Shown piece by piece: positions 7,198 to 13,662 of a stretch of 25,836 nucleotides of DNA. The position numbers and the translations under genes are program-made. The first letter of the stretch is position 1. Each line of letters starts with the position of its first letter. Below the pieces are notes generated by a model. That model had not been told where the DNA came from. It saw nothing but the letters and a program-made list of their open reading frames with translations, and did not search any database. The stretch comes from CAWBKV01 sp041946675 (GTDB lineage Archaea > Halobacteriota > Methanosarcinia > Methanotrichales > Methanotrichaceae), in contig JBHGAU010000039.1 in the NCBI GenBank assembly GCA_041946675.1, positions 1 to 25,836 of the forward strand, read 5' to 3'.

Positions 7198-8649
7198 TTA
7201 ACCACTGACGGTCTTCTTTTTGTTTGCATCGATTTGTTCTTTGTCTTCCGACTCAATAAAATCGTATGGATGCTCCAGCTCTGAAAAGGCGGTGACTATC
7301 ACCTCATTTATTGTGGGATGGATCACTTGAGATCTTATTAAAGGCATTAGACCCTGATATTCCGTATTCATAAGATAAACGATCTGCTGTATCAATGTAT
7401 CTGCATTTGATCCAACAATCGAACACCCGAGGATTCTTCCTGTTTCCTCTTCGATCACAACCTTCACGAATCCGTTCTCCTCAGCCATGGCGATCCCTTT
7501 CGACACATCTGTATACCTGGCCCTTCCGATAAGAATTTTGTATCCGGCTGAAGTAGCCTCTGCTTCTTTCATTCCCACCCCTGCCACAAGCGGGTGAGTA
7601 AACACCGCATGTGGAACAGCATGAAAATCAGCCAGCTCCCTTTCATCCTTGTTCTTGGCCGCAAAAATGTTGTGAGACACTATCCCAGCCTCATAGTTTG
7701 CAGTATGCCTGAACATATGCTTACCAATTGCATCGCCAATAGCCCAAATACCGGATTTGGTTGTCTCAAGGTAATCATTTACCTTTATCCAGCCGTGATC
7801 ATCGGTTTCAACTCCAGTCTTCTCAGGCTTCAGGATATCGGAGTTTGATCTTCTGCCGGTCGCGACAAGAATCTCCTCGGCTTCGAAGTTATAGATCTTG
7901 CCATCCAGTCGATTTCTCGCCGAGACTACCTTCTTTTTGCCTTCTACCTCAACATTCACAGCCTCATGGTCAGTGTACAGCTTAACATAGTTCGATAAAA
8001 CGCTCTTAACTATTCTGCAAATCTCCGGATCTTCATTATCCAGTACTCTACGACTTCTTCCAAGAAGCGTAACCTCAGTGCCGATGGCTGAAAAGAAGTG
8101 GCTGTACTCGCATCCAATATATCCTGCTCCTATAACGATCAGGCTCTTTGGAGGTTCCAACAGCCCAAGAAGAGAGATATTATCCAGATAGCCAGCCTCC
8201 TTGAGGCCGGGGATTGGAGGGATCAGGGGCCTTGCGCCTGAGGCTATTACTATTCTAGGAGCTGTCAGCGTTCTATCTCCAGATTTAAGAGTATAATCTC
8301 CCACGAACTCAGCTGTATCTCTATAGAGGGCAAGACCTTTCTTGGATTCGATTGCTGCTTCGAGATTTATCCTGCTCCTCTGAACGACAGAGCGCATCCG
8401 TCCCATTATCTTCTGAAAGTCTACGTTGGCTATTCTGCCATCAACGCCCACGGATTTCGCATCATGCAATGTTCTGATGACATCAGCAGGATAAATGAGC
8501 ATCTTAGAAGGCACACACCCATTGTTGAGGCATGTGCCGCCAATAGGGCCGTGATCTATGAGCGCAACGCCCAAATCATTTTTTACAGCCATAGAGGCTA
8601 TATGAGTTCCCGCACCCGAACCGATCACTATAAGATCGAAGCGATCCAT
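7198..8649 (-). CDS. dihydrolipoamide dehydrogenase-like flavoprotein disulfide reductase
   Basis: This 483-residue protein is a class I pyridine-nucleotide disulfide oxidoreductase. It has an FAD-binding IVIGSGAG at residues 7-14 and the redox pair in GGTCLNNGCVPSK (C40, C45). The NAD(P)H Rossmann motif VIGAGYIG is at ~172-179, the second FAD contact is in GIWAIGDAIG, and the C-terminal dimerisation domain carries HPTINE (H444, E449), the His-Glu pair that acts as base in this family. All catalytic residues are present, so it should move electrons between NAD(P)H and a disulfide or thiol substrate. No 2-oxoacid dehydrogenase or lipoyl genes are adjacent, so the substrate is open. The first 120 nt downstream hold only the DUF1699 promoter. 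The start is ATG 8649 with no strong ribosome binding site. Confidence 0.9.
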   Translation of the reverse strand: MDRFDLIVIGSGAGTHIASMAVKNDLGVALIDHGPIGGTCLNNGCVPSKMLIYPADVIRTLHDAKSVGVDGRIANVDFQKIMGRMRSVVQRSRINLEAAIESKKGLALYRDTAEFVGDYTLKSGDRTLTAPRIVIASGARPLIPPIPGLKEAGYLDNISLLGLLEPPKSLIVIGAGYIGCEYSHFFSAIGTEVTLLGRSRRVLDNEDPEICRIVKSVLSNYVKLYTDHEAVNVEVEGKKKVVSARNRLDGKIYNFEAEEILVATGRRSNSDILKPEKTGVETDDHGWIKVNDYLETTKSGIWAIGDAIGKHMFRHTANYEAGIVSHNIFAAKNKDERELADFHAVPHAVFTHPLVAGVGMKEAEATSAGYKILIGRARYTDVSKGIAMAEENGFVKVVIEEETGRILGCSIVGSNADTLIQQIVYLMNTEYQGLMPLIRSQVIHPTINEVIVTAFSELEHPYDFIESEDKEQIDANKKKTVSG

Positions 8650-8797
8650 GGTACCACTTTGAATAGATCCTAATAAGAACTCGCATTTGATACTAGATAA
8701 TTTCTTTTATAGCCCTGCTCAAAAAGCGTAAAAAGATCTTTGGCGCAGCAAAATCCTCGGATAAAATATTTAAAAGGCAGCAACCGAACAGCTATAG

Positions 8798-9070
8798 CTA
8801 TTTGATCGTTCTGCCTCTGCTCACAGTCCTTTCTTTTGTGAACGTCTGGTTCTCACGCGATTCTGCTGTACCAATGGTCTCTCCTGTATAGGACGATTGA
8901 ACTCTTGACCTGCCTTCACGCCCTTCTGAGCCAGCTTGATTCGATGATAAGTCGAAATCTCTTGCAGCTTTATCTACAGCTTCGGCATCCTTATAATCGG
9001 CATCCTTGCTGCTAGCAAATCTTATGCGTTTATCATTTTCTTTCTCCAGATGTATACCTCCTGGGATCAT
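8798..9070 (-). CDS. small disordered hydrophilic protein, start uncertain
   Basis: This frame of ~90 residues is unrecognised, highly charged and low in hydrophobics (KDADYKDAEAVDKAARDFD, then Gly/Ser/Arg/Thr-rich to the end), which predicts intrinsic disorder. It overlaps the end of the YHS gene at 9033-9188 in another frame. The start is unclear. ATG 9070 has only a weak upstream signal. A strong AGGAGG sits at 9055-9060 inside the YHS codons, and the in-frame codon 7 nt after it is CTG (9049). It could start at CTG, could once have been fused to the YHS domain and been split by a frameshift, or could be chance. The absence of stops and the similarity in style to 9290-9550 support a real gene. 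Confidence 0.5.
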   Translation of the reverse strand: MIPGGIHLEKENDKRIRFASSKDADYKDAEAVDKAARDFDLSSNQAGSEGREGRSRVQSSYTGETIGTAESRENQTFTKERTVSRGRTIK

Positions 9071-9188
9071 CCTCAAATGCTCTCTTGCACTCTGCAGATT
9101 CGAAATAGTAAAGCCTGCCCTGATACTCCGTTTTGGCCGCGTCTCTAGTATTGGTTATTTCCTTTCCACATACAGGGTCTATCGGCAT
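9033..9188 (-). CDS. YHS-domain metal-site protein (51 aa)
   Basis: This short gene reads MPIDPVCGKEITNTRDAAKT, then EYQGRLYYFESAECKRAFEDDPRRY. It is a complete YHS domain: DPVCG at the start, YYF and a second Cys in ECKRAFEDDP, a fold of the TRASH type that uses two cysteines to hold a metal. Such modules occur free-standing or on metal ATPases and reductases and are thought to sense or pass on transition metals. Here the usual C-x-x-x-C-x-x-F arrangement is SAECKRAF, with one Cys where the paralogue at 10425 has APGCKKAF. GGAGAG lies 7 nt before the ATG. Its end overlaps the following disordered frame (8798-9070). Confidence 0.75.
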   Translation of the reverse strand: MPIDPVCGKEITNTRDAAKTEYQGRLYYFESAECKRAFEDDPRRYTSGERK

Positions 9189-9289
9189 GCCCGCACTCTC
9201 CTATAAAACATTCAGCCCGATTGTCTTATGACTGAATATTTGCATTCCTTATAGCTGGAATTTCAACAATGCTTATAGACATTAAAATG

Positions 9290-9550
9290 CTATCTGTTAG
9301 GCTCCGTCTGATCTCCAGTTCGTCTGGTTTTGCTTCCTGTCCCTTTGCCAAGACTGCCTCTCTCCGGCGTTGCCTCATATCCGCTGCTGATACTTGTCAT
9401 TCCGCTTTTATTCCCTGCGCCCTGAACATAGCTGCCTTCAAGGCCTTCGCTTCCGCCCATTCCCATCTGGCTTCCTCGACTACTGGCCATGGGTCCTTCC
9501 AGGTTTTCCTTTTCCCTTCCTTTATCCGATCTCTTACTCTCTTCAGCCAT
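9290..9550 (-). CDS. small Gly/Ser-rich disordered protein
   Basis: Started at ATG 9550 this is an 86-residue protein beginning MAEESKRSDKGREKE. The remainder is rich in Gly, Ser, Arg and Glu with no hydrophobic core (SSRGSQMGMGGSEGLEG), so it is probably intrinsically disordered. The start is fixed by TGAGGT 7 nt upstream; an upstream TTG/ATG extension would run through the gene at 9561. The stop codon of that upstream gene (TGA 9561-9563) is the first part of this ribosome binding site, so translation of the two is probably coupled. No family is recognised. It resembles a hydrophilin or stress-type protein only in composition. Confidence 0.55.
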   Translation of the reverse strand: MAEESKRSDKGREKENLEGPMASSRGSQMGMGGSEGLEGSYVQGAGNKSGMTSISSGYEATPERGSLGKGTGSKTRRTGDQTEPNR

Positions 9551-9560
9551 GTTAGTTACC

Positions 9561-9686
9561 TCAATTTGTCTGTAGATTTTTTCTCTTCCTCTCCCAGGGG
9601 CGTCGCTCTTCAACAATACTTGATCTACTGATGCTAGTTACGCTTCCGCTGAGATAATCGCTGCCGGGTCCATTCTTTTCTGCCAT
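9561..9686 (-). CDS. very small hydrophilic protein (41 aa)
   Basis: A 41-codon frame starts at ATG 9686 after GGGAGATGAT and reads MAEKNGPGSDYLSGSVTSIS, then a basic tail (RRPWERKRKNLQTN). It begins with MAE like the next gene and is again disordered and Ser/Gly-rich in its first half. Its stop overlaps the ribosome binding site of the gene at 9550, which supports an expressed pair. It is unrecognised and could be only an upstream regulatory peptide. Confidence 0.45.
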   Translation of the reverse strand: MAEKNGPGSDYLSGSVTSISRSSIVEERRPWERKRKNLQTN

Positions 9687-10167
9687 TATCATCTCCCAGA
9701 ACTCCCATAGCAATTAGATAGTGATAGCTGAATTAGTTGGCACCGCTTCCCGATTTTCCCAGAACGGATATGCTAGCAAGCACCATATTCAGGTGATCTG
9801 GGCGATTTTTTCATAACTATTGTGCAATATATTTCTTTTGTAATCTGTATTAAAACTTGCGGGGTGTCCAGCAATAAATGATCTATAAATTAACATATAA
9901 ACCAGCTAATTGCGTCAAGTTTGGCTTGGAATATTATTCAAAGAATTACAAAGGGAGAATTTGAATTATTAAAATAGTCACATCAACAAGTTATTTTTGC
10001 AGAATCCGCAAATATGGATAGCATAATTTACCCTTGCTTTGCTGGACATTGCAGGTATCTAAGATTATTGAGACCGCTTGAAGATCTACCACCTAATTGA
10101 AATCCTTTAGAGTAATATCTCATTATGGAGCTTTACAAAAATCAAGTTACTTTATGAGGTGAAAATT
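9687..10167. other. A/T-rich gene-free spacer
   Basis: No convincing gene is seen in these ~480 bases between two divergent small-gene groups. A possible minus-strand TATA box (AAATATATTG, 9826-9835) could serve the gene at 9686, implying a leader of over 100 nt. A/T-rich stretches near 9885-9900 and 10100-10150 could hold the plus-strand promoter of the gene at 10168. Confidence 0.5.
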
Positions 10168-10422
10168 TTGACGAATCAAAGGAATGATATGAACCAGCCC
10201 CGCCATAGATCTCCTCGTGAATCGGATGATCCTATAGCCGAAGAGTTTAGGGAAGACCTGTTACAGAAGCCATCGTTTGCATCTCAATCTGCGAGCCGCC
10301 TCACCAGCGATGAGGATAGACTGGCACGCATGGAGGGCATGCTGGCAGAGTTGCTCCAGAGAGTGGATACTTTGGAGATGAGGGTTCAAATCCTGGAAGG
10401 AGAAGCAGAAAATGGCAAATAA
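10168..10422 (+). CDS. small protein with C-terminal coiled coil
   Basis: From TTG 10168 this is an 84-residue protein; GAGGTGA lies just upstream. ATG 10189 with AAAGGA before it is a second possible start, and GTG 10159 a third. The first ~45 residues are polar and probably disordered (RHRSPRESDDPIAEEFRED). Residues ~48-80 form a heptad coiled coil (RLARMEGMLAELLQRVDTLE, MRVQILEGE) with leucines or methionines at the a/d positions, suggesting a dimer or trimer. It is unrecognised. It converges on the YHS gene at 10425, with only 2 nt between the two stop codons. Confidence 0.65.
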   Translation: MTNQRNDMNQPRHRSPRESDDPIAEEFREDLLQKPSFASQSASRLTSDEDRLARMEGMLAELLQRVDTLEMRVQILEGEAENGK

Positions 10423-10424
10423 AT

Positions 10425-10610
10425 TTAGCGGCAACCGCACCCACAGCCCTTTCTAACCTGAGGTGAGCCGCCGACATATTTTGCAGGATTCTCATCAAAT
10501 GCTTTTTTGCACCCTGGAGCGCAGAAGTAATATTTCTTTCCATTATATTCGCTTGTGATCTTGGCTGTCTTCTCATCAACAGTCATCTTGCATACTGGAT
10601 CTATCGTCAT
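10425..10610 (-). CDS. YHS-domain metal-site protein (61 aa) with CGCGC tail
   Basis: This is a complete YHS domain: IDPVCKM at residues 3-9, YYFCAPGCKKAFDENPAKY at residues 27-45, with Cys7, Cys30 and Cys34 as likely metal ligands. An unusual C-terminal tail ends KGCGCGCR and adds three more cysteines, a possible second thiolate metal site. AAGGAG lies about 10 nt upstream of the ATG. A minus-strand TATA box (TTTATATC, 10663-10670) predicts a leader of ~30 nt. The paralogue at 9033-9188 lacks the tail and one Cys. A role in handling copper or another soft metal is inferred from the family, not shown. Confidence 0.85.
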   Translation of the reverse strand: MTIDPVCKMTVDEKTAKITSEYNGKKYYFCAPGCKKAFDENPAKYVGGSPQVRKGCGCGCR

Positions 10611-10757
10611 ATTCGTTTGAACTCCTTCTTTGCTCTTAAACTTTGCCGGAAGATACGGCTTTGATATAAATGATGGAACGATATAAGTTAATTGACTCCA
10701 TTGAAAGGTTTTGCATTAGCGCAGTCAGAAACTATCGCTGGCCAAAGATAAAGTCTG

Positions 10758-11279
10758 CTACATGAATCTCTCAAACCTATCCTTAGAAGCCTTGCATATC
10801 GGGCAGACCTCAGGCGGCTCCTCCCTCCCACAGAGATAGCCGCAGACAAGGCATCTCCAGACGGGCACCGATAGCTTCTGCGGCATAGATGATGCTTCTT
10901 CTCTTGCAGCCTTAAGCTTCTGCCGCTCTTCGATACGCGGCCTTCTCTCAGGAACTGGGCTGAGCTCTCTCTTGCCTTCGAGGACATCTTTTGAGATATA
11001 GAGGGCACAATAGCAAGCTCCATGCTCGATAACATCTGCATCCCTGTAGTAACAAGGGCAGATGATATCAAGATCCTCCTCTCTGCTATCGGCAGAAAGC
11101 CTGCAGGGACAGCACATATATCCATATCTGTGTTCATTTATCAGGAGCCCTCTGACCAAAGCCTTTGTAAACTGAACATCTGGATTCAGATGGTACCCGC
11201 CCTTCTCTGCATCCTTATTCAGTTTGTCATAAAGCTTGTCGATCTCCTCATCAGACGGGGTCCAAGTCACCTCCTTCAT
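10758..11279 (-). CDS. ferredoxin:disulfide (thioredoxin) reductase catalytic subunit with rubredoxin domain
   Basis: The 173-residue protein has two parts. Residues 1-100 are the ferredoxin:thioredoxin reductase beta fold with the cysteine pattern CPC (57, 59), CPC (74, 76) and CYC (89, 91), which hold a [4Fe-4S] cluster next to the active-site disulfide. Residues 138-173 are a rubredoxin-like domain, WRCLVCGY...CPICKAS, with Cys143, 146, 159 and 162 for one Fe. The linker is charged. Proteins of this design in methanogens take electrons from ferredoxin to reduce a protein disulfide. The ATG overlaps the stop of the upstream glutaredoxin-like gene by 4 nt (ATGA), so that protein is the natural candidate partner. 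All cluster ligands are present. Confidence 0.92.
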   Translation of the reverse strand: MKEVTWTPSDEEIDKLYDKLNKDAEKGGYHLNPDVQFTKALVRGLLINEHRYGYMCCPCRLSADSREEDLDIICPCYYRDADVIEHGACYCALYISKDVLEGKRELSPVPERRPRIEERQKLKAAREEASSMPQKLSVPVWRCLVCGYLCGREEPPEVCPICKASKDRFERFM

Positions 11280-11554
11280 GCGCCCAATGCCCCCCGTATC
11301 TCCTTCTCCCTGAAGCCGGCGATAACTTTGTCACCTATAACAACTGTCGGAAACGAGATGCTTGGATTAAGGCGTTTGACCTCATCGATAGCTTCCTCTC
11401 TCTCCTTTCCTCTCAGAAGATCAACATAAATATAATCATATTTCACGCCTAAGCTCGAAAGAAGTTCTCTGGTCATCCTGCACCACTGACATGTGCTCAA
11501 CGCATAAAGGATAACCTTGCCCTTATCTTTGCCTTCGATATGCTCAAACTTCAT
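11276..11554 (-). CDS. glutaredoxin/NrdH-like redoxin
   Basis: This 92-residue thioredoxin-fold protein has the redox motif CQWC (C22, C25) after the first beta strand (KVILYALS), the cis-proline strand SFPTVVIGD and the GFREKEI helix, as in glutaredoxin-like proteins of anaerobes. The second active-site Cys is present, so dithiol chemistry is expected. GAGGTG lies 5 nt before the ATG. It is first in a two-gene operon and its stop overlaps the start of the ferredoxin:disulfide reductase, suggesting that the reductase recharges this redoxin with electrons from ferredoxin. Confidence 0.9.
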   Translation of the reverse strand: MKFEHIEGKDKGKVILYALSTCQWCRMTRELLSSLGVKYDYIYVDLLRGKEREEAIDEVKRLNPSISFPTVVIGDKVIAGFREKEIRGALGA

Positions 11555-11619
11555 CTTAACACCTCAGCGCCGGAGACTCTAGCCTTTAGGCCAGGGAGGA
11601 GATGCGTGCCTGCTAACAG

Positions 11620-11634
11620 ATAGCTATATATCAT
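11620..11634. promoter_or_regulatory. symmetric TATA between redoxin and tnpB genes
   Basis: The stretch GATAGCTATATATCATC contains TATA boxes on both strands. On plus, CTATATAT lies ~28 nt before ATG 11650, which would make the tnpB mRNA leaderless. On minus, ATATATAG could drive the redoxin operon with a leader of ~45 nt. Only one of these may be used. Confidence 0.4.
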
Positions 11635-11649
11635 CTAATCACCTACTAT

Positions 11650-12753
11650 ATGAATGTGCTTAGGACGGTTACATTTAAGCTCAGGTTGACTGACCAAGAT
11701 TGCAGAACTCTCCTCGATACGATGAGAGCTTACACCGAAGCGTTCTCTATCTCTGCTGAATGGGGGTTTGAGAACCGATCTTGGAACAAGGTTGACAACC
11801 ATAATGCAACCTACATGTTTATCCGTCAATGCATCCCAGAACTTCCTTCCTCTCTGGTTCAAGGGGCCAGAGACTGTGCTTGCGAAGCTCTGAAAGCTGT
11901 TAAGCTTGAAACACTTCCAGAACGAAAGCCTCTCTCTGCCATGAGATACAATCAGAGAGTTATCACTGTCAACCTTATGCATGGAATAGCCACGATTTCC
12001 AGTATCAAAGGAAGAATCAAAGCATCTTTCTTTAGACCACCGCATTACAGAGATTACCTTAGTTGGGCTATCAAATCCTCTACGATCTCTTATGACCGAA
12101 GAAACAAGGTTTTCTACTTGCATGTATCCCTTGAGCACAATGATCCTGAAAAAGTTAATAACCTTGAAGTTCTTGGGATAGATCGCGGAATAGCGAATAT
12201 TGCTGTCTGCTCGGATAACAGGTTCTTTAACTCCAAGAAGATTAAGAATAGACGCTCTCAGTATGTCTATCTTAGAAAGGAGTTGCAGTCTAAAGGCACC
12301 AAATCGGCCAAGCGCAAGCTTAAGCGTATGTCCGGTAGGGAAAGACGGTTTGCAACTGATGTGAACCATTGCATATCTAAGCAGATCGCGAACTCGAAAT
12401 ATACCGTATTTGCTCTTGAAGATCTGAGCAAGATCCGGGTCCAGAAGCGCCGAAGCAGAGAGTTCAACAGGAAGCTCAGTAACTGGCCTTTCTATCAGCT
12501 TGAGCAATTTATCAGATACAAAGCCGGAGCTCTTGGAAAACATGTTCTTCTTGTAGACGCTCGCTACACTTCTCAGAAGTGTTCTAACTGCGGGCATGTC
12601 TATAAAGGGAACCGTGAGGGTTCCAATTTCCGTTGTCGCAAATGCGATTTTGAACTCCATGCCGACCTCAATGCTTCCCGAAATATTGCTCAGGCGGGTA
12701 TATCTTGCCTGAGCAGGCTGCCTTGTCAACCAGCCGAATGTATCCCAACGTAA
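11650..12753 (+). CDS. tnpB: TnpB RNA-guided nuclease, IS200/IS605 family
   Basis: The 367-residue protein has the full TnpB layout. An N-terminal wedge-type domain starts VLRTVTFKLRL. A split RuvC-like nuclease has the catalytic acids D178 (GIDRGIAN), E257 (ALEDLSKIR) and D339 (HADLNASRNI). A zinc ribbon has C311, C314, C329 and C332 (CSNCGH...CRKCDF). The basic bridge region (SKGTKSAKRKLKRM, then RRFATDVNHCISKQI) is intact. Since all three acids and all four cysteines are present, it is probably active. TnpB proteins use an RNA made from the element's right end to cut DNA and so favour retention of the element. The start ATG 11650 has no ribosome binding site, consistent with a leaderless transcript from the TATA at 11622. 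Confidence 0.95.
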   Translation: MNVLRTVTFKLRLTDQDCRTLLDTMRAYTEAFSISAEWGFENRSWNKVDNHNATYMFIRQCIPELPSSLVQGARDCACEALKAVKLETLPERKPLSAMRYNQRVITVNLMHGIATISSIKGRIKASFFRPPHYRDYLSWAIKSSTISYDRRNKVFYLHVSLEHNDPEKVNNLEVLGIDRGIANIAVCSDNRFFNSKKIKNRRSQYVYLRKELQSKGTKSAKRKLKRMSGRERRFATDVNHCISKQIANSKYTVFALEDLSKIRVQKRRSREFNRKLSNWPFYQLEQFIRYKAGALGKHVLLVDARYTSQKCSNCGHVYKGNREGSNFRCRKCDFELHADLNASRNIAQAGISCLSRLPCQPAECIPT

Positions 12754-12794
12754 TCGGAGTTACAAGCCATGCCCTTCAGGGCAGGGTAGTTGAC
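12640..12794 (+). ncRNA. predicted omega/right-end RNA of tnpB element
   Basis: In IS200/IS605 elements the guide scaffold covers the 3' end of tnpB and the right end of the element. Here the terminal hairpin at 12770-12783 and the conserved-looking GTAGTTGAC (12786-12794) would be the end of the scaffold, and the first ~16-20 bases after 12794 (ATTACCAAACAGAACC) the guide. The 5' boundary is a guess from typical lengths. Confidence 0.4.
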
Positions 12795-12938
12795 ATTACC
12801 AAACAGAACCTCAAGAGATAATAATTTTGTGGAACTATATATTGGAAATCAATTGTATGATTTATCAGATAATTGATCTGACAAAAGAGCTTCAATCTAA
12901 AGAATTTAAAAAATATAGGTTACAGAGCTATCTCAAGA

Positions 12939-13232
12939 TTATCTTGCAGCCCCTGACGCCACCTGTTTCTCTATCCGTTCTTCCTTCAGTCTGCATATTC
13001 GATCAGCGTTCTTGACGTAGAACCACCAGTGTGCAAAGAGCACTGCGCCCCAGCCTATGGCTGGATAGAACATAATCCATCGATACTTAGAAGGCACAAA
13101 GAGCATATTTAGCATGATCCATAAAGAATTCACAGCTAGATATATCACTGCATGTATGCCCAAAAGGTTTTCCTCTGCTTCAACATGGGCATCTCTGAAA
13201 AATCTCTTATAGTTCTCAAACTCTCTCGGCAT
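12939..13232 (-). CDS. 2TM-domain membrane protein, copy B
   Basis: This 97-residue protein starts at ATG 13232 after AGGTGAT; an upstream frame start at 13253 is less likely. It has an amphipathic N terminus (FENYKRFFRDAHVEAEENL) and two membrane helices (residues ~27-48 and ~58-78) joined by a short loop FVPSKYRWIM. A C-terminal motif WWFYVKNADRICRLKEERIE follows. This is the 2TM domain found alone or in front of sensor kinases. It is a tandem paralogue of 13278-13562: both share H-V-E, LLGIH/LLGVH, the RW-M-YP-IGWG loop, and the HWWFYV-NADR-C-L-E tail. The function is not known. Confidence 0.85.
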   Translation of the reverse strand: MPREFENYKRFFRDAHVEAEENLLGIHAVIYLAVNSLWIMLNMLFVPSKYRWIMFYPAIGWGAVLFAHWWFYVKNADRICRLKEERIEKQVASGAAR

Positions 13233-13277
13233 AAAATCACCTCTGGAACTCATTAAACAATCTATTCGGCCTGTGCC

Positions 13278-13562
13278 TCATCTGACCATTCGGATTGCCA
13301 TTTCTTCTCTTAGCTTGCACAGCCGATCGGCGTTTCTGACATAGAACCACCAGTGAACGAATATCAATCCGCCCCAGCCGATAATGGGATAAAGCATCAG
13401 CCAGCGGTATCTACGGGGCACATGTGATAAATTCAGAATTACCCAGAATATATTTACTATAACATATATCAACAAATGAACGCCCAGCAGAGTCTGTTGA
13501 TTCTCTACATGCGATTGTCTGAACATCCTCCTGTACTGCTCAAAGCTATCTGCCAAAGACAT
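13278..13562 (-). CDS. 2TM-domain membrane protein, copy A
   Basis: This is a 94-residue tandem paralogue of the downstream gene. It has two membrane helices (residues ~26-46 and ~57-76), the loop VPRRYRWLMLYPIIGWG and the tail HWWFYVRNADRLCKLREEM. The start ATG 13562 has GAGG 5 nt upstream; GTG 13565 immediately before it would add one residue. The 45-nt gap to copy B suggests one transcript. Two copies of slightly different length suggest a heterodimer or dosage duplication. No enzymatic motif is present. Confidence 0.85.
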   Translation of the reverse strand: MSLADSFEQYRRMFRQSHVENQQTLLGVHLLIYVIVNIFWVILNLSHVPRRYRWLMLYPIIGWGGLIFVHWWFYVRNADRLCKLREEMAIRMVR

Positions 13563-13662
13563 CACTTCCTCATGAAAAATTAATATATCTTATATAACAT
13601 TCCAAAATATATGAATTTTATGGAGGACGCTTATATTGAATTGCGTTATCAACTGAATCGCA

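Larger units (their letters stand above)
11650..12794 (+). mobile_element. solitary tnpB element of IS200/IS605 type
   Basis: The element carries a complete tnpB and, 3' of it, a typical right end with a small hairpin (TGCCC-TTCA-GGGCA at 12770-12783) followed by GGGTAGTTGAC ending at 12794. No tnpA transposase is present, so it would depend on one supplied elsewhere. The left end is not recognisable; the true element probably begins between 11580 and 11650. Confidence 0.65.

Noticed and set aside
11635..12729. 364-codon open frame on the minus strand opposite tnpB
   Set aside because: It has no family resemblance and mirrors the third-position composition of tnpB, whose catalytic residues are all intact on the plus strand.
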